DNA of 64,000 nucleotides from Palsa-1400 sp036501625 (GTDB lineage: Bacteria > Verrucomicrobiota > Verrucomicrobiia > Limisphaerales > Palsa-1400): positions 186,001-250,000 of the forward strand of contig DASXZY010000079.1 of the NCBI GenBank assembly GCA_036501625.1. The letters are read 5' to 3'. Below are positions 8,325-17,042 of the stretch, one piece after another. Numbering within the stretch: the stretch's first letter is position 1; the number at the start of each line of letters is the position of its first letter. A program made the translations under genes and the position numbers. Under the pieces are notes generated by a model. The model was given only the letters and a program-made list of their open reading frames with translations. It made no database searches and was not told the origin of the DNA.

Positions 8325-9764
8325 TCAGATTATTTTGGTCGCGTCGGCTTCCCATCCGGGGCGGTTGTGCCGTGTCAAGTATTGCGTGGCTTCGGGCGTG
8401 CCGGGCGATTCCATATGTTCCCCGTCCCATTTCATTTTCCGGCCAATGCCCACGCGCAGGGCCACGCATCCGAGCAGGATAATTTCCGTCAATTTGGAGG
8501 CGATGGCGAAATTGGAATAGGCCGGCGTGCCATCGCGCATCATGCGGAACCATTCCTCGTTGTGGCCGGGCGAGCGGGGGATTGTTTGCGGAACAACGCG
8601 CGCCGCTTCGTGCTTTTCCGTGGCTGAATAGCCATTTTCGCCTGAAAGCATGAGCATGGAATTGCCGCCGTAATCGTTGGGCGAAAAAAGTTTTCCCTTG
8701 CTGCCGGCCAGCAGGAAGCCGCTGTCGGGCAATTTGCCGTACATCTCGACCAATTCCTTCGTCAATTCGGGCGTGGGGCGCAGCGGAGGCGTCGATTTGT
8801 CGCTGGGATTGCCGTCGTACCACCAGAACTTCAAAGGCGGAAGCCCTTCGCGCTCTGGAAATTCAAACCGGATGCGCGACGTTTTTGGATACGTTTCGGC
8901 GTGCATGGTGGATGCTTCCTCGCATTCCACCACGCTGGGATAGCCCATCTTCAAAGCGCGAAACGGCATGTTGACCATGTGGCAGGCCATGTCGCCGAGG
9001 GCGCCGGTGCCGAAGTCTTCCCAGCCGCGCCACACGAAATCGTGATAGACCCCGTTCTTGAACGGGCGCATCGGCGCCGGGCCGATCCAGGCGTCCCAAT
9101 TCAAATAATCCGGCACCGCGTCCTCGCCGGAAGGGCGGTCAAGGCCCTGCGGCCAAATCGGCCGATTGGACCAAACGTGCAACTCGGCCACATCCCCGAT
9201 GACGCCGCCTTGCACGATCTCCACGGCGCGGCGCAAGCCATCATTGGCGCTGCCCTGGTTGCCCATTTGCGTGGCCACCTTTTTCGACGCGGCCAAATCG
9301 CGCAGCAATCGCGCCTCGGAAATCGTTTGCGTGAGGGGCTTCTGGCAATAGACATGTTTGCCGCGCGACATCGCCATCGCGCTGGCTACGCCGTGGCAAT
9401 GATCGGGGATGGAAACGGTCACGGCGTCGATCGACTTTTCCATTTCGTCGAACATCTTTCGAAAGTCGTTGTAGATTTTCGCCTGCGGATATTTTTGCTG
9501 TTTGTCGTGCGCGTGCCGGGTGTCCACGTCGCAAAGCGCAACCAGATTTCCGCCGCAACGGGCGGTATCGTCGGTATCGCTGTCGCCTTTGCCTTTAACA
9601 CCGATGCAGGCGACGTTGATTTTGTCATTGGCGCCGAGAACATTGCCCACATAGGGGAACGAGATCACGGCAGCGCCCGCCGCGCCGGCCCGGATAAACT
9701 GCCGTCGCGAAACGCGTCCGAGGCCGGATTTCCCCGCCCCGGATGGAGTAGATGTTTGCTTCAT
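8325..9764 (-). CDS. Tat-exported Gfo/Idh/MocA-family oxidoreductase
   Basis: 479 residues from ATG 9764, chosen because it places a twin-arginine signal (SRRQFIRAGAAGAAVISF) near the N-terminus; the frame is open further upstream. The NAD(P)-binding Rossmann fold begins KINVACIGVKGKGD, and the family lysine lies in CQKPLTQT, where EKP is usual. The C-terminal alpha/beta domain is typical, with SPGHNEEWFRMMRDGT near the end. Members oxidise or reduce sugars, inositols or glycosidic substrates with tightly bound nicotinamide cofactor. Tat export with folded cofactor is common for Planctomycetes/Verrucomicrobia members. Substrate unknown. Confidence 0.88.
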   Translation of the reverse strand: MKQTSTPSGAGKSGLGRVSRRQFIRAGAAGAAVISFPYVGNVLGANDKINVACIGVKGKGDSDTDDTARCGGNLVALCDVDTRHAHDKQQKYPQAKIYNDFRKMFDEMEKSIDAVTVSIPDHCHGVASAMAMSRGKHVYCQKPLTQTISEARLLRDLAASKKVATQMGNQGSANDGLRRAVEIVQGGVIGDVAELHVWSNRPIWPQGLDRPSGEDAVPDYLNWDAWIGPAPMRPFKNGVYHDFVWRGWEDFGTGALGDMACHMVNMPFRALKMGYPSVVECEEASTMHAETYPKTSRIRFEFPEREGLPPLKFWWYDGNPSDKSTPPLRPTPELTKELVEMYGKLPDSGFLLAGSKGKLFSPNDYGGNSMLMLSGENGYSATEKHEAARVVPQTIPRSPGHNEEWFRMMRDGTPAYSNFAIASKLTEIILLGCVALRVGIGRKMKWDGEHMESPGTPEATQYLTRHNRPGWEADATKII

Positions 9765-10156
9765 TTCGCCATAATGAGGCAAACCCCCGCCCAACGTCAA
9801 TCTTCGCGTTCGCACGGGAATGCGGTTGCCGCGAGCCCCACTTATCTCAGGACACCACACATCATGCAAGCACCCCATTGGATGCGTTTGGCCTCATTAA
9901 TTATCGTCCTTCCGATTGGCTCATTTATTTTCTCTCGTATTGATAGACAAAAGGAAAACGGCCAGTTAATGGTATTGACATATTCCGCGAGGCAGGCGAA
10001 CGGCCGGCGGCAAAAGACAGTATTTCCGCCACGCGAATCGTGGCCCGGAATTGACGGTGTTGGACACGGCGAACGCCTGCTGCTGCCACTCCTCCGTTAA
10101 TTTACCTTTTCCCCGCGCTGTTTCGCCGTTATGTTGTATTCGGACCGATTCGCATA
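9765..10156. other. Divergent intergenic region (392 bp)
   Basis: This region separates the oxidoreductase from lepA and should hold both promoters. I see a TTGACA at 9975-9980 and a TTGACG near 10053, but neither has a convincing -10 at normal spacing. The middle part (9890-9960) is noticeably AT-rich. I see no conserved open frame or RNA structure. Confidence 0.4.
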
Positions 10157-11947
10157 ATGGACGCCGCACATATAAGAAATTTTAGCATCATTGCCCATAT
10201 TGATCATGGGAAGACAACGCTTTCTGACCGCCTGCTGCACCGCACGGGCACCGTCGCCACCCGCGAAATGGAGGAGCAATTGCTCGACTCCATGGACCTC
10301 GAACGCGAGCGCGGCATCACCATCAAGGCCCATCCGGTCACCATGCATTACACGGCTAAAAACGGCGAAGTGTATGAGCTGAACCTGATCGACACCCCCG
10401 GCCATGTCGATTTCTCCTACGAGGTCTCCCGCAGCTTGAGCGCGTGCGAAGGCGCGTTGCTGATTATTGATGCCGCCCAGGGGGTGGAGGCGCAAACGGT
10501 CGCCAATGTCCACCTGGCCACCAAACAAAATCTGCTCATCATCCCTGTCATCAATAAAATCGACCTGCCGCACGCCGATGTTCCCACGACCAAAATGCAA
10601 ATGGAGGACATCCTGGCCATTCCCAGCGAAAACGCCATCCTGGCCAGCGCCAAGGAAGGCATCGGCATCGAGGAAATTTTGGAAGCGATTGTCGCGCGGA
10701 TTCCGGCGCCCAAGCCAACCGGCGCGCCCAGCGTCCAGGCCCTCGGTTTTGATTCGTATTTTGACACCTACAAGGGCGTCGTCACGCACGTGCGCATCTT
10801 CAACGGAGAATTGCGCGCGGGCATGCACGTTCAATTGCTCCATTCCGGAAAAACGGTGGAGGTCAAGGAAGTGGGCAGCTTCAATCCCAAACCTTACACG
10901 CGCGAGAAATTGGAGTCGGGCGAAACCGGCTACATGACGGCCAATATCAAAAGCCCCAAAGACGTCAAAATGGGCGACACCATCACCGACGCGCGCAATC
11001 CCTCGCCGGTGCTGCCGGGATTCAAGGAAATCCATCCAATGGTTTTCAGCGGGCTGTATCCGATCAACACCGCCGACTACGAGCATCTCAAGGCCAATCT
11101 AGCCAAGCTGCAGCTCAACGATTCCGCCTTCGTATATCAGGCAGAAAGCTCCGTCGCGCTGGGCTTCGGATTTCGCTGCGGTTTCCTGGGTTTGCTGCAT
11201 TTGGAAATCGTGCAGGAACGCCTCCGGCGCGAATACAACATGGACATCATCGCGACGTATCCCAGCGTCGTGTACAAAGTCGTCATGACCGACGGCGTGG
11301 TCAAGGAGATCGACAACCCGGCCTTCCTGCCCGAACCCAATTACATTGAGCGCGTCGAAGAGCCGATGGTGTTCGCCTTCGTCATTTGCCCCAACGAATA
11401 CATCGGCGACATGATGGCCTTGCTGGCCGAGAAGCGCGGGGAAGTCGATCACACCGAGACGCTCGACGCGCGGCGGGTGATGCTGACGAGCACGCTGCCG
11501 CTGTCGGAAATTCTGATTGACTTCCATGACCGCATCAAGAGCATCACGCGCGGCTTCGGCTCGATGGATTACGAGCACGCCGGCTGCCAATCCTCGGACA
11601 TGGTCAAGCTGGACATGCTGGTCAACAACGAATCGGTCGATGCCTTCTCCTGCATTGTTCATCGCTCCAAGGCCGAGCATCGCGGGCGAATTCTGGCGGC
11701 CAAGTTGAAGGAAGTCATTCCGCGCCAGCAATACCAGGTGGCCATCCAAGCCGCCATCGGCGGCAAAGTGATCGCGCGGGAAACCGTCAGCGCGATGCGC
11801 AAGGATGTGACAGCCAAATGTTACGGCGGCGACATCTCGCGCAAACGCAAGCTTTTGGAAAAACAAAAAGAAGGGAAAAAACGGATGAAGTCGTTCGGCT
11901 CAGTCAACATTCCGCAGGAAGCATTCATCGAAGTCCTCAAAGCCTGA
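10157..11947 (+). CDS. lepA: Elongation factor 4 (LepA), ribosomal back-translocase GTPase
   Basis: 596 residues, the normal LepA length. The G1 motif AHIDHGKTT is at residues 11-19, followed by the switch region (ERERGITIKAH), G3 DTPGHVDF and G4 NKIDLP. The LepA-specific C-terminus is intact (CYGGDISRKRKLLEKQKEGKKRMK). EF4 binds the ribosome and influences translocation, elongation and 30S maturation under stress. The gene is followed after 7 bases by lepB, the same lepA-lepB linkage as in enterobacteria, so they are probably one operon. Confidence 0.98.
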   Translation: MDAAHIRNFSIIAHIDHGKTTLSDRLLHRTGTVATREMEEQLLDSMDLERERGITIKAHPVTMHYTAKNGEVYELNLIDTPGHVDFSYEVSRSLSACEGALLIIDAAQGVEAQTVANVHLATKQNLLIIPVINKIDLPHADVPTTKMQMEDILAIPSENAILASAKEGIGIEEILEAIVARIPAPKPTGAPSVQALGFDSYFDTYKGVVTHVRIFNGELRAGMHVQLLHSGKTVEVKEVGSFNPKPYTREKLESGETGYMTANIKSPKDVKMGDTITDARNPSPVLPGFKEIHPMVFSGLYPINTADYEHLKANLAKLQLNDSAFVYQAESSVALGFGFRCGFLGLLHLEIVQERLRREYNMDIIATYPSVVYKVVMTDGVVKEIDNPAFLPEPNYIERVEEPMVFAFVICPNEYIGDMMALLAEKRGEVDHTETLDARRVMLTSTLPLSEILIDFHDRIKSITRGFGSMDYEHAGCQSSDMVKLDMLVNNESVDAFSCIVHRSKAEHRGRILAAKLKEVIPRQQYQVAIQAAIGGKVIARETVSAMRKDVTAKCYGGDISRKRKLLEKQKEGKKRMKSFGSVNIPQEAFIEVLKA

Positions 11948-11954
11948 CCCACAC

Positions 11955-13127
11955 ATGAATCTACGATGGTTCTTTTCCAGCACCGTCCGCCTGGCCGCGG
12001 ATATGCGCAAGCACGTCCAAAAACTGCTCAACGCCCAGCGGGACATCCTTTCACCCCAAGCCATCGCCGCCGTCCAAGCCGGCCTGGATGAGTTGAAAAC
12101 GGTCATCTCCAGCGGGGCGGACAACGCCGCGTTGCGCGCGCAAATGGAGTCGCTCGAAAAAACGGCCTCCAAATGGATCAAGCCCTATCCCTATGCCGAA
12201 TGGCGCGACAACGTGGAGGTTTTTCTGGTCGCCATTGTGGTCGCGATGGGCATTCGCACGTTTTTCCTTCAGCCTTTTAAAATTCCGACCGGTTCCATGC
12301 AGCCTACCCTGTTCGGCATCATCACACAGGATGCGCGATCAGACCCGGCCTTTGAAATGCCCAGCTTTTTTAAACGGGCTTGGGACGTGGCTGTTCACGG
12401 AACCATCTACCACGAATTTATCGCGCCGCAGGACGGCCAAATTGTGGGCCTGGACCCGATGCGCCAGGTCCTTCACTTCATCAACCGGCAGACGGTCTGG
12501 GTGCAATATTCTTCCGGCGAGCGGGCGCCATTAACGGTTTGGTTCGGCCCTGACGACCGCAACAACCAGTATCTGGCCGGCCTCTCGCGCCCGTATGAAT
12601 TTCGCAAAGGCCAGCCCATCCTCCGATTCAAAGAAACGACGGGCGATCATCTTTTTGTGGACCGGTTCAGCTATAATTTCCGGCCGCCGAGCCGCGGTGA
12701 AATCATTGTTTTCAAAACGCAGGGCATCGAAGGCATCAAGGACCAGGATCAATTCTACATTAAACGCCTCATCGGCCTTGGCGGAGAAACCATCAGCATC
12801 GGCGAGGACCGGCACGTGCGCATCAACGGCCGGCGCCTTGACGTGAACTCATGCAAGCCCCACTTTGAGAACGTCTATGGATTCGATCCCAAAGTGGAGC
12901 CAAAAGACAGCCACTACAGCGGCCACATCTTGGAGCCTAACAGCTATCTCGGCACGCCCGCGGATTCCTACAAAGTGGAACCCGGCCATTACTTCGCCTG
13001 CGGCGATAACACCGCCAACAGTTCAGACTCGCGTTATTGGGGGGAGTTGCCGCAAAATAATGTCATCGGCAAGTCATTCTTTGTTTACTGGCCCATCACC
13101 GACCGCTTCGGCTGGGGCCAGCAATAA
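11955..13127 (+). CDS. lepB: Signal peptidase I (S26)
   Basis: 390 residues. An N-terminal helical region of about 85 residues precedes a membrane segment (FLVAIVVAMGIRTFFLQPF). Catalytic Ser114 lies in IPTGSMQPTL and the general-base Lys270 in QFYIKRLIGLGGE; the later box GDNTANSSDSRYWG is also present. The protein cleaves signal peptides of exported proteins at the outer face of the inner membrane. It is longer than usual because about 115 residues separate Ser114 from the GDHLFVDRF box, where typical enzymes have about 40. Seven bases after lepA. Confidence 0.96.
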   Translation: MNLRWFFSSTVRLAADMRKHVQKLLNAQRDILSPQAIAAVQAGLDELKTVISSGADNAALRAQMESLEKTASKWIKPYPYAEWRDNVEVFLVAIVVAMGIRTFFLQPFKIPTGSMQPTLFGIITQDARSDPAFEMPSFFKRAWDVAVHGTIYHEFIAPQDGQIVGLDPMRQVLHFINRQTVWVQYSSGERAPLTVWFGPDDRNNQYLAGLSRPYEFRKGQPILRFKETTGDHLFVDRFSYNFRPPSRGEIIVFKTQGIEGIKDQDQFYIKRLIGLGGETISIGEDRHVRINGRRLDVNSCKPHFENVYGFDPKVEPKDSHYSGHILEPNSYLGTPADSYKVEPGHYFACGDNTANSSDSRYWGELPQNNVIGKSFFVYWPITDRFGWGQQ

Positions 13128-13142
13128 GAAAGGTAAGGCAGT

Positions 13143-16100
13143 ATGAAAACGAGACTGTTTGGCATTGAAAGGCGGCGCAATTTGATGGCTAGTCTGGGTT
13201 GTCTGGCGATGGGTCTTTCGTTGCTATCCGCCCAGGCTCAAAACACCCTCGTGATCACGCCTCAAAACGCGGTCGCGATCCCGGGATCGACGGTCTCATT
13301 CGGAGTGACGACCGTTGCGTTTCCAGCGGTCACCTCCGGAACACTTCAACTCTGGCTGCGAGCTGACGCAGGTGCCGTGACCAATTCCGGAGGCTATCTG
13401 TCCGAGTGGGTTGATCAGTCATCGAACGCCAATAACGCTTTTCAAACGAATTCGTCCGAACAACCATTCGTCGAAAACCCGCCCGCCATCTTTGGCCTTC
13501 CCGCTGTGAGATTTAATGGCATCCAGGTTGATGGAGTCGGCGATTATCTTTCCGGCACCAACAATGTCGGACTTAGCGGCGACTTCACGTCGTTTCTCAT
13601 GTACGAAATGGACAGTGATTCTCCTCCAGAACAGATGGCGGCTTTTTTCGGCGTGCCGGGTATCGAGGGCGAAGGGCGCGGCTACTGGATTCCATACGGC
13701 GACATGGCTTTTGTCTCCTGGTCCGATGACTACGATACGGGTTATAACATTCCGGCCGGCACCTACAGGATTTGGACGCAACGGTTTAATATGGGCGCGG
13801 GTTTGGCGCAGTTGTATGATGATACTACTTCGGGCACTCTCGAATTTGACGAAAACACCTCCCGTTTGGGACCGGTCGGCCCCGGATTTACAGTAGGCGG
13901 CATGAATCCAGACCAGCCCTCGGTTGTCAACGGCCGGAATTTCGGCGGCGACATCGCTGAGCTAATCATTTATAAAGGTGCGTTGACCGACCAGGATCGC
14001 ACGGCGGTTATCAACTACCTTGAACAAAAGTATTACTATAATCTGCAATCTTTTGTCTCATTCCAATGGCAATTTGATGGCGTAAATATTGCAGGCCAAA
14101 CGGCCTGCACTCTTACGCTGACAAACGTCTCCACTGCGATGTCCGGCACTTACACGGCGCTGGCTACGAATGCGTCGGGCCAGGGCGAAAGCGTCCAAGC
14201 CGTTCTTTATGTCGGCCTTCCCCCGGCAATCATCGCGCAACCCCAAAGTCAGAGTGTCGGCGCCGGTTCGAATGCCGTCTTTTCCGTGACGGCTTCTGGA
14301 ACGGACCTGGCCTGCCAATGGTTTGACAATTCATCCCCGCTCGAAGGCCAAACAGGCGCCGCGCTGACGGTGTCAAACGTCACTCCGGCACAATTGGGAG
14401 AGTATCAAGTGTCTATCAGCAACGGCTTTGGCGCGATAACAAGCGTGCTGGCCTCCTTGAGTATTGTGACCCAGCCCAACATCGAAGCCGAACCGCAAGG
14501 CGAAAATGTCATTGAAGGAAACACCGCCTCGCTGACGGTCTCCGTGTCCGGCACGCAATCAGCATACGCCTTGCCGAACGTCACATCGGGCACTTTGGAT
14601 CTTTGGCTGCGCGCCGATGCGGGCGTGCAAACCACGGGTTCGAATCAGGTTTCCGAATGGGATGATCAATCCGGCAATAACAACGATGCCGCCCAGACCA
14701 ATAGCGCCCTGCTGCCAACGGTCGTCTATCCAGCGCCTCTGGCGGGGCTTCCAGCCATCCGATTCAATGGCCTTCAATCCCCCGGCCAGGGTGATTTTCT
14801 CCAATCTGACGCCAACCTGAGAATATCGAACGCCATGACCGCCTTCATGCTTTATGAAATGAACAGCGATTCGCCTTCGGAGCAAATGCCATTTTTGTTC
14901 GGGCAGCCCAACATCGACGGCGCTGCCCGCGGAGAATGGGTGCCAAACGGCCAAATGGCCCTTGCCACCTGGGCGGACGATTATTACACCGGTTTTGTCA
15001 TCCCGACGAACACCTACCGTATTTGGACCGATGAATTCAATACGAACCTCAGTACTCTTCAGCTTTTTGACAACACGCCTTTTTCCTCAACAAATTTCAC
15101 GTTCAACGCCGGGGGAGAATCGCCGCCGGCGGCCGGTTTTTATGTGGGAGGCATGAATCCGGCCGAGACGGCGGGCCGCGATTTTGGCGGTGACATCGCG
15201 GAAATCATTCTTTACCAGGGCGCGCTCTCCACTGCGGATCGCCTGGCAGTTGTCAATTATTTGAAACAGAAGTATCTTAACGTCAACGGCCCAGGCTTGT
15301 CGTATCAATGGTTCTTCAACGGAGCGGCCGTTGGGGGCGCGACCAATGCGGCCTTGGTCCTGACAAATGTCCAGCCGTCCAATGGCGGATCTTACACCGT
15401 AATCGCCAGCAATACTCTTGGGTCGGTTACAAGCTCAGTGGCGTCGGTGACAGTTTCAATTCCGCCTTCTTTCACCCTGCAGCCGCTGAGCCAGTCAAAC
15501 GGCATTGGCAACAACATCACTCTGACAGGCGCCGCCAGCGGCACCTTGCCGTTGAGTTACCAATGGCAATTGAATAACGTAAATCTGCTCAACGCGACCA
15601 ATGCGTCGCTTTCCATCACCAACATTCAAACCAAAAATGCCGGCACATACCGCCTCATTGCCACCAGCCCGTATGGCGCCGCCATCAGTTCCAATGCCGT
15701 TCTGTCAGTCGTAACCTCGGCTATCCAGGTAATCAATGTTTCCGCTTTTGGCGCGCAAACCGTGTCGGTGCCCATTGTATTGTTTTCTGGGAGCAATGAG
15801 AATTCCGTCAATTTCAGCCTCGATTACAGCAACGCCGTTCTCACCTATGCCGGGGCCTCCCTGGGCAGCAATGCGTCGGGCGCGTTTTTGTTTGTCAACA
15901 CCTCCCAAACTGCCGTCGGTCATGTGGGGTTGGAAATCGAGTGGCTGGGCAGCGGCACGTTCGCGCTCGGTCCGCGGCAAATTGCCCTGGTTAATTTTAC
16001 CATGGCGCCGATAACGAACGCATTGACGACGACACTTGCCTTCGGCTCCTCTCCAACTTCCGAACAAGTGCTCAATCAAAACCAAGCGATTTTGCCCGTC

Positions 16101-17036
16101 ACATTCACGGCCGGGACCGTTGCAATCGCCAGCACACAATGGGAAGGCGACGTCACGCGCCGAACTAACGGCGATGGATTCCTTGAAATCAATGACTGGC
16201 TTCAGGAGGGCCGTTTTGTCAGCGGGTTGGACACGATCAGCAACGCGAATGAATTTCAGCGGGCGGACACCGCTCCGCGTGCGACTGGCGGCGACGGTCT
16301 GCTCACTGTGGCGGATTGGGTGCAGGTTGGCCGCTACGCGGACGGCACGGATCTTTTGCAACTCATTTCCGGCCCGTCACAGCCTGTGGGCAGTTTTACG
16401 AACGCGCCCTCAGCCACTCGCATAATTAGCCTGGCGCCCCTGGTTCAGAACGCGGCCAACTCGAGCGTTGCCGTCCAAATGACGGCCCAGGGCAATGAAA
16501 ATGCCGCCGGCTTTAGCGTCGCCTTTGATCCGGCGAAGGTAACATTGACCGGAGCCGCCGCCGGAAGTGGCGCTGCGGGGGCCGCCGTGAATGTAAATAC
16601 CAATCTGGCGGCGAATGGCTTGGTTGGCATCGCGATGGCCTTTCCTCCCGGCGCCACGTTCGCGCCCGGCACGTTGCAATTGGCTCAGTTAAATTTCTCC
16701 TCCGTAATGTATTCCAATACAGCCAGCCTGCAATTTGCCGGCGCCCCCGTGATTTGCCAGGTAGCCGATACCAATGCTGCGCCGCAGCCAGTCACTTTTG
16801 AAAATGGCGCCCTGGCGGCAGGCGGAGCATCTTGGCCGGAGCTGTCCGTGGCCTGGTCGGGAACCAATGTTGTTTTGTCATGGCCTTCCGCGGCTTCCGC
16901 ATTGCAGCTTCAGTCCACATCAAGTCTTGACGCTCCTTGGAGCAACGTCCTCGCCGCGCCTGTCATGTCTGGCTCCAGTCTCGTCGTCACGTCCGCGATT
17001 TCAACCAACAGCGTCTTTTTCCGCCTCAAGCAATGA
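13143..17036 (+). CDS. Giant secreted protein: LamG-like, Ig-like, cohesin-dockerin-cohesin
   Basis: 1297 residues with a long signal peptide ending LLSAQAQ. Two ConA/LamG-type jellyroll domains (about 60-300 and 478-720) each start L-x-LWLRADAG and contain an EWxDQS segment. Ig-like domains lie between and after them (about 305-475 and 720-855). Residues about 860-998 and 1090-1225 look like cohesins, and residues about 1000-1070 hold two dockerin-like loops (TNGDGFLEINDWLQEGRF and TGGDGLLTVADWVQVGRY). The C-terminal about 70 residues form the QLQSTSSLD...FFRLKQ module shared with other proteins here. Cohesin and dockerin normally pair to build multi-enzyme complexes. Function is inferred to be surface or extracellular scaffolding. 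It starts 16 bases after lepB. Confidence 0.85.
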   Translation: MKTRLFGIERRRNLMASLGCLAMGLSLLSAQAQNTLVITPQNAVAIPGSTVSFGVTTVAFPAVTSGTLQLWLRADAGAVTNSGGYLSEWVDQSSNANNAFQTNSSEQPFVENPPAIFGLPAVRFNGIQVDGVGDYLSGTNNVGLSGDFTSFLMYEMDSDSPPEQMAAFFGVPGIEGEGRGYWIPYGDMAFVSWSDDYDTGYNIPAGTYRIWTQRFNMGAGLAQLYDDTTSGTLEFDENTSRLGPVGPGFTVGGMNPDQPSVVNGRNFGGDIAELIIYKGALTDQDRTAVINYLEQKYYYNLQSFVSFQWQFDGVNIAGQTACTLTLTNVSTAMSGTYTALATNASGQGESVQAVLYVGLPPAIIAQPQSQSVGAGSNAVFSVTASGTDLACQWFDNSSPLEGQTGAALTVSNVTPAQLGEYQVSISNGFGAITSVLASLSIVTQPNIEAEPQGENVIEGNTASLTVSVSGTQSAYALPNVTSGTLDLWLRADAGVQTTGSNQVSEWDDQSGNNNDAAQTNSALLPTVVYPAPLAGLPAIRFNGLQSPGQGDFLQSDANLRISNAMTAFMLYEMNSDSPSEQMPFLFGQPNIDGAARGEWVPNGQMALATWADDYYTGFVIPTNTYRIWTDEFNTNLSTLQLFDNTPFSSTNFTFNAGGESPPAAGFYVGGMNPAETAGRDFGGDIAEIILYQGALSTADRLAVVNYLKQKYLNVNGPGLSYQWFFNGAAVGGATNAALVLTNVQPSNGGSYTVIASNTLGSVTSSVASVTVSIPPSFTLQPLSQSNGIGNNITLTGAASGTLPLSYQWQLNNVNLLNATNASLSITNIQTKNAGTYRLIATSPYGAAISSNAVLSVVTSAIQVINVSAFGAQTVSVPIVLFSGSNENSVNFSLDYSNAVLTYAGASLGSNASGAFLFVNTSQTAVGHVGLEIEWLGSGTFALGPRQIALVNFTMAPITNALTTTLAFGSSPTSEQVLNQNQAILPVTFTAGTVAIASTQWEGDVTRRTNGDGFLEINDWLQEGRFVSGLDTISNANEFQRADTAPRATGGDGLLTVADWVQVGRYADGTDLLQLISGPSQPVGSFTNAPSATRIISLAPLVQNAANSSVAVQMTAQGNENAAGFSVAFDPAKVTLTGAAAGSGAAGAAVNVNTNLAANGLVGIAMAFPPGATFAPGTLQLAQLNFSSVMYSNTASLQFAGAPVICQVADTNAAPQPVTFENGALAAGGASWPELSVAWSGTNVVLSWPSAASALQLQSTSSLDAPWSNVLAAPVMSGSSLVVTSAISTNSVFFRLKQ

Positions 17037-17042
17037 GGCCGC

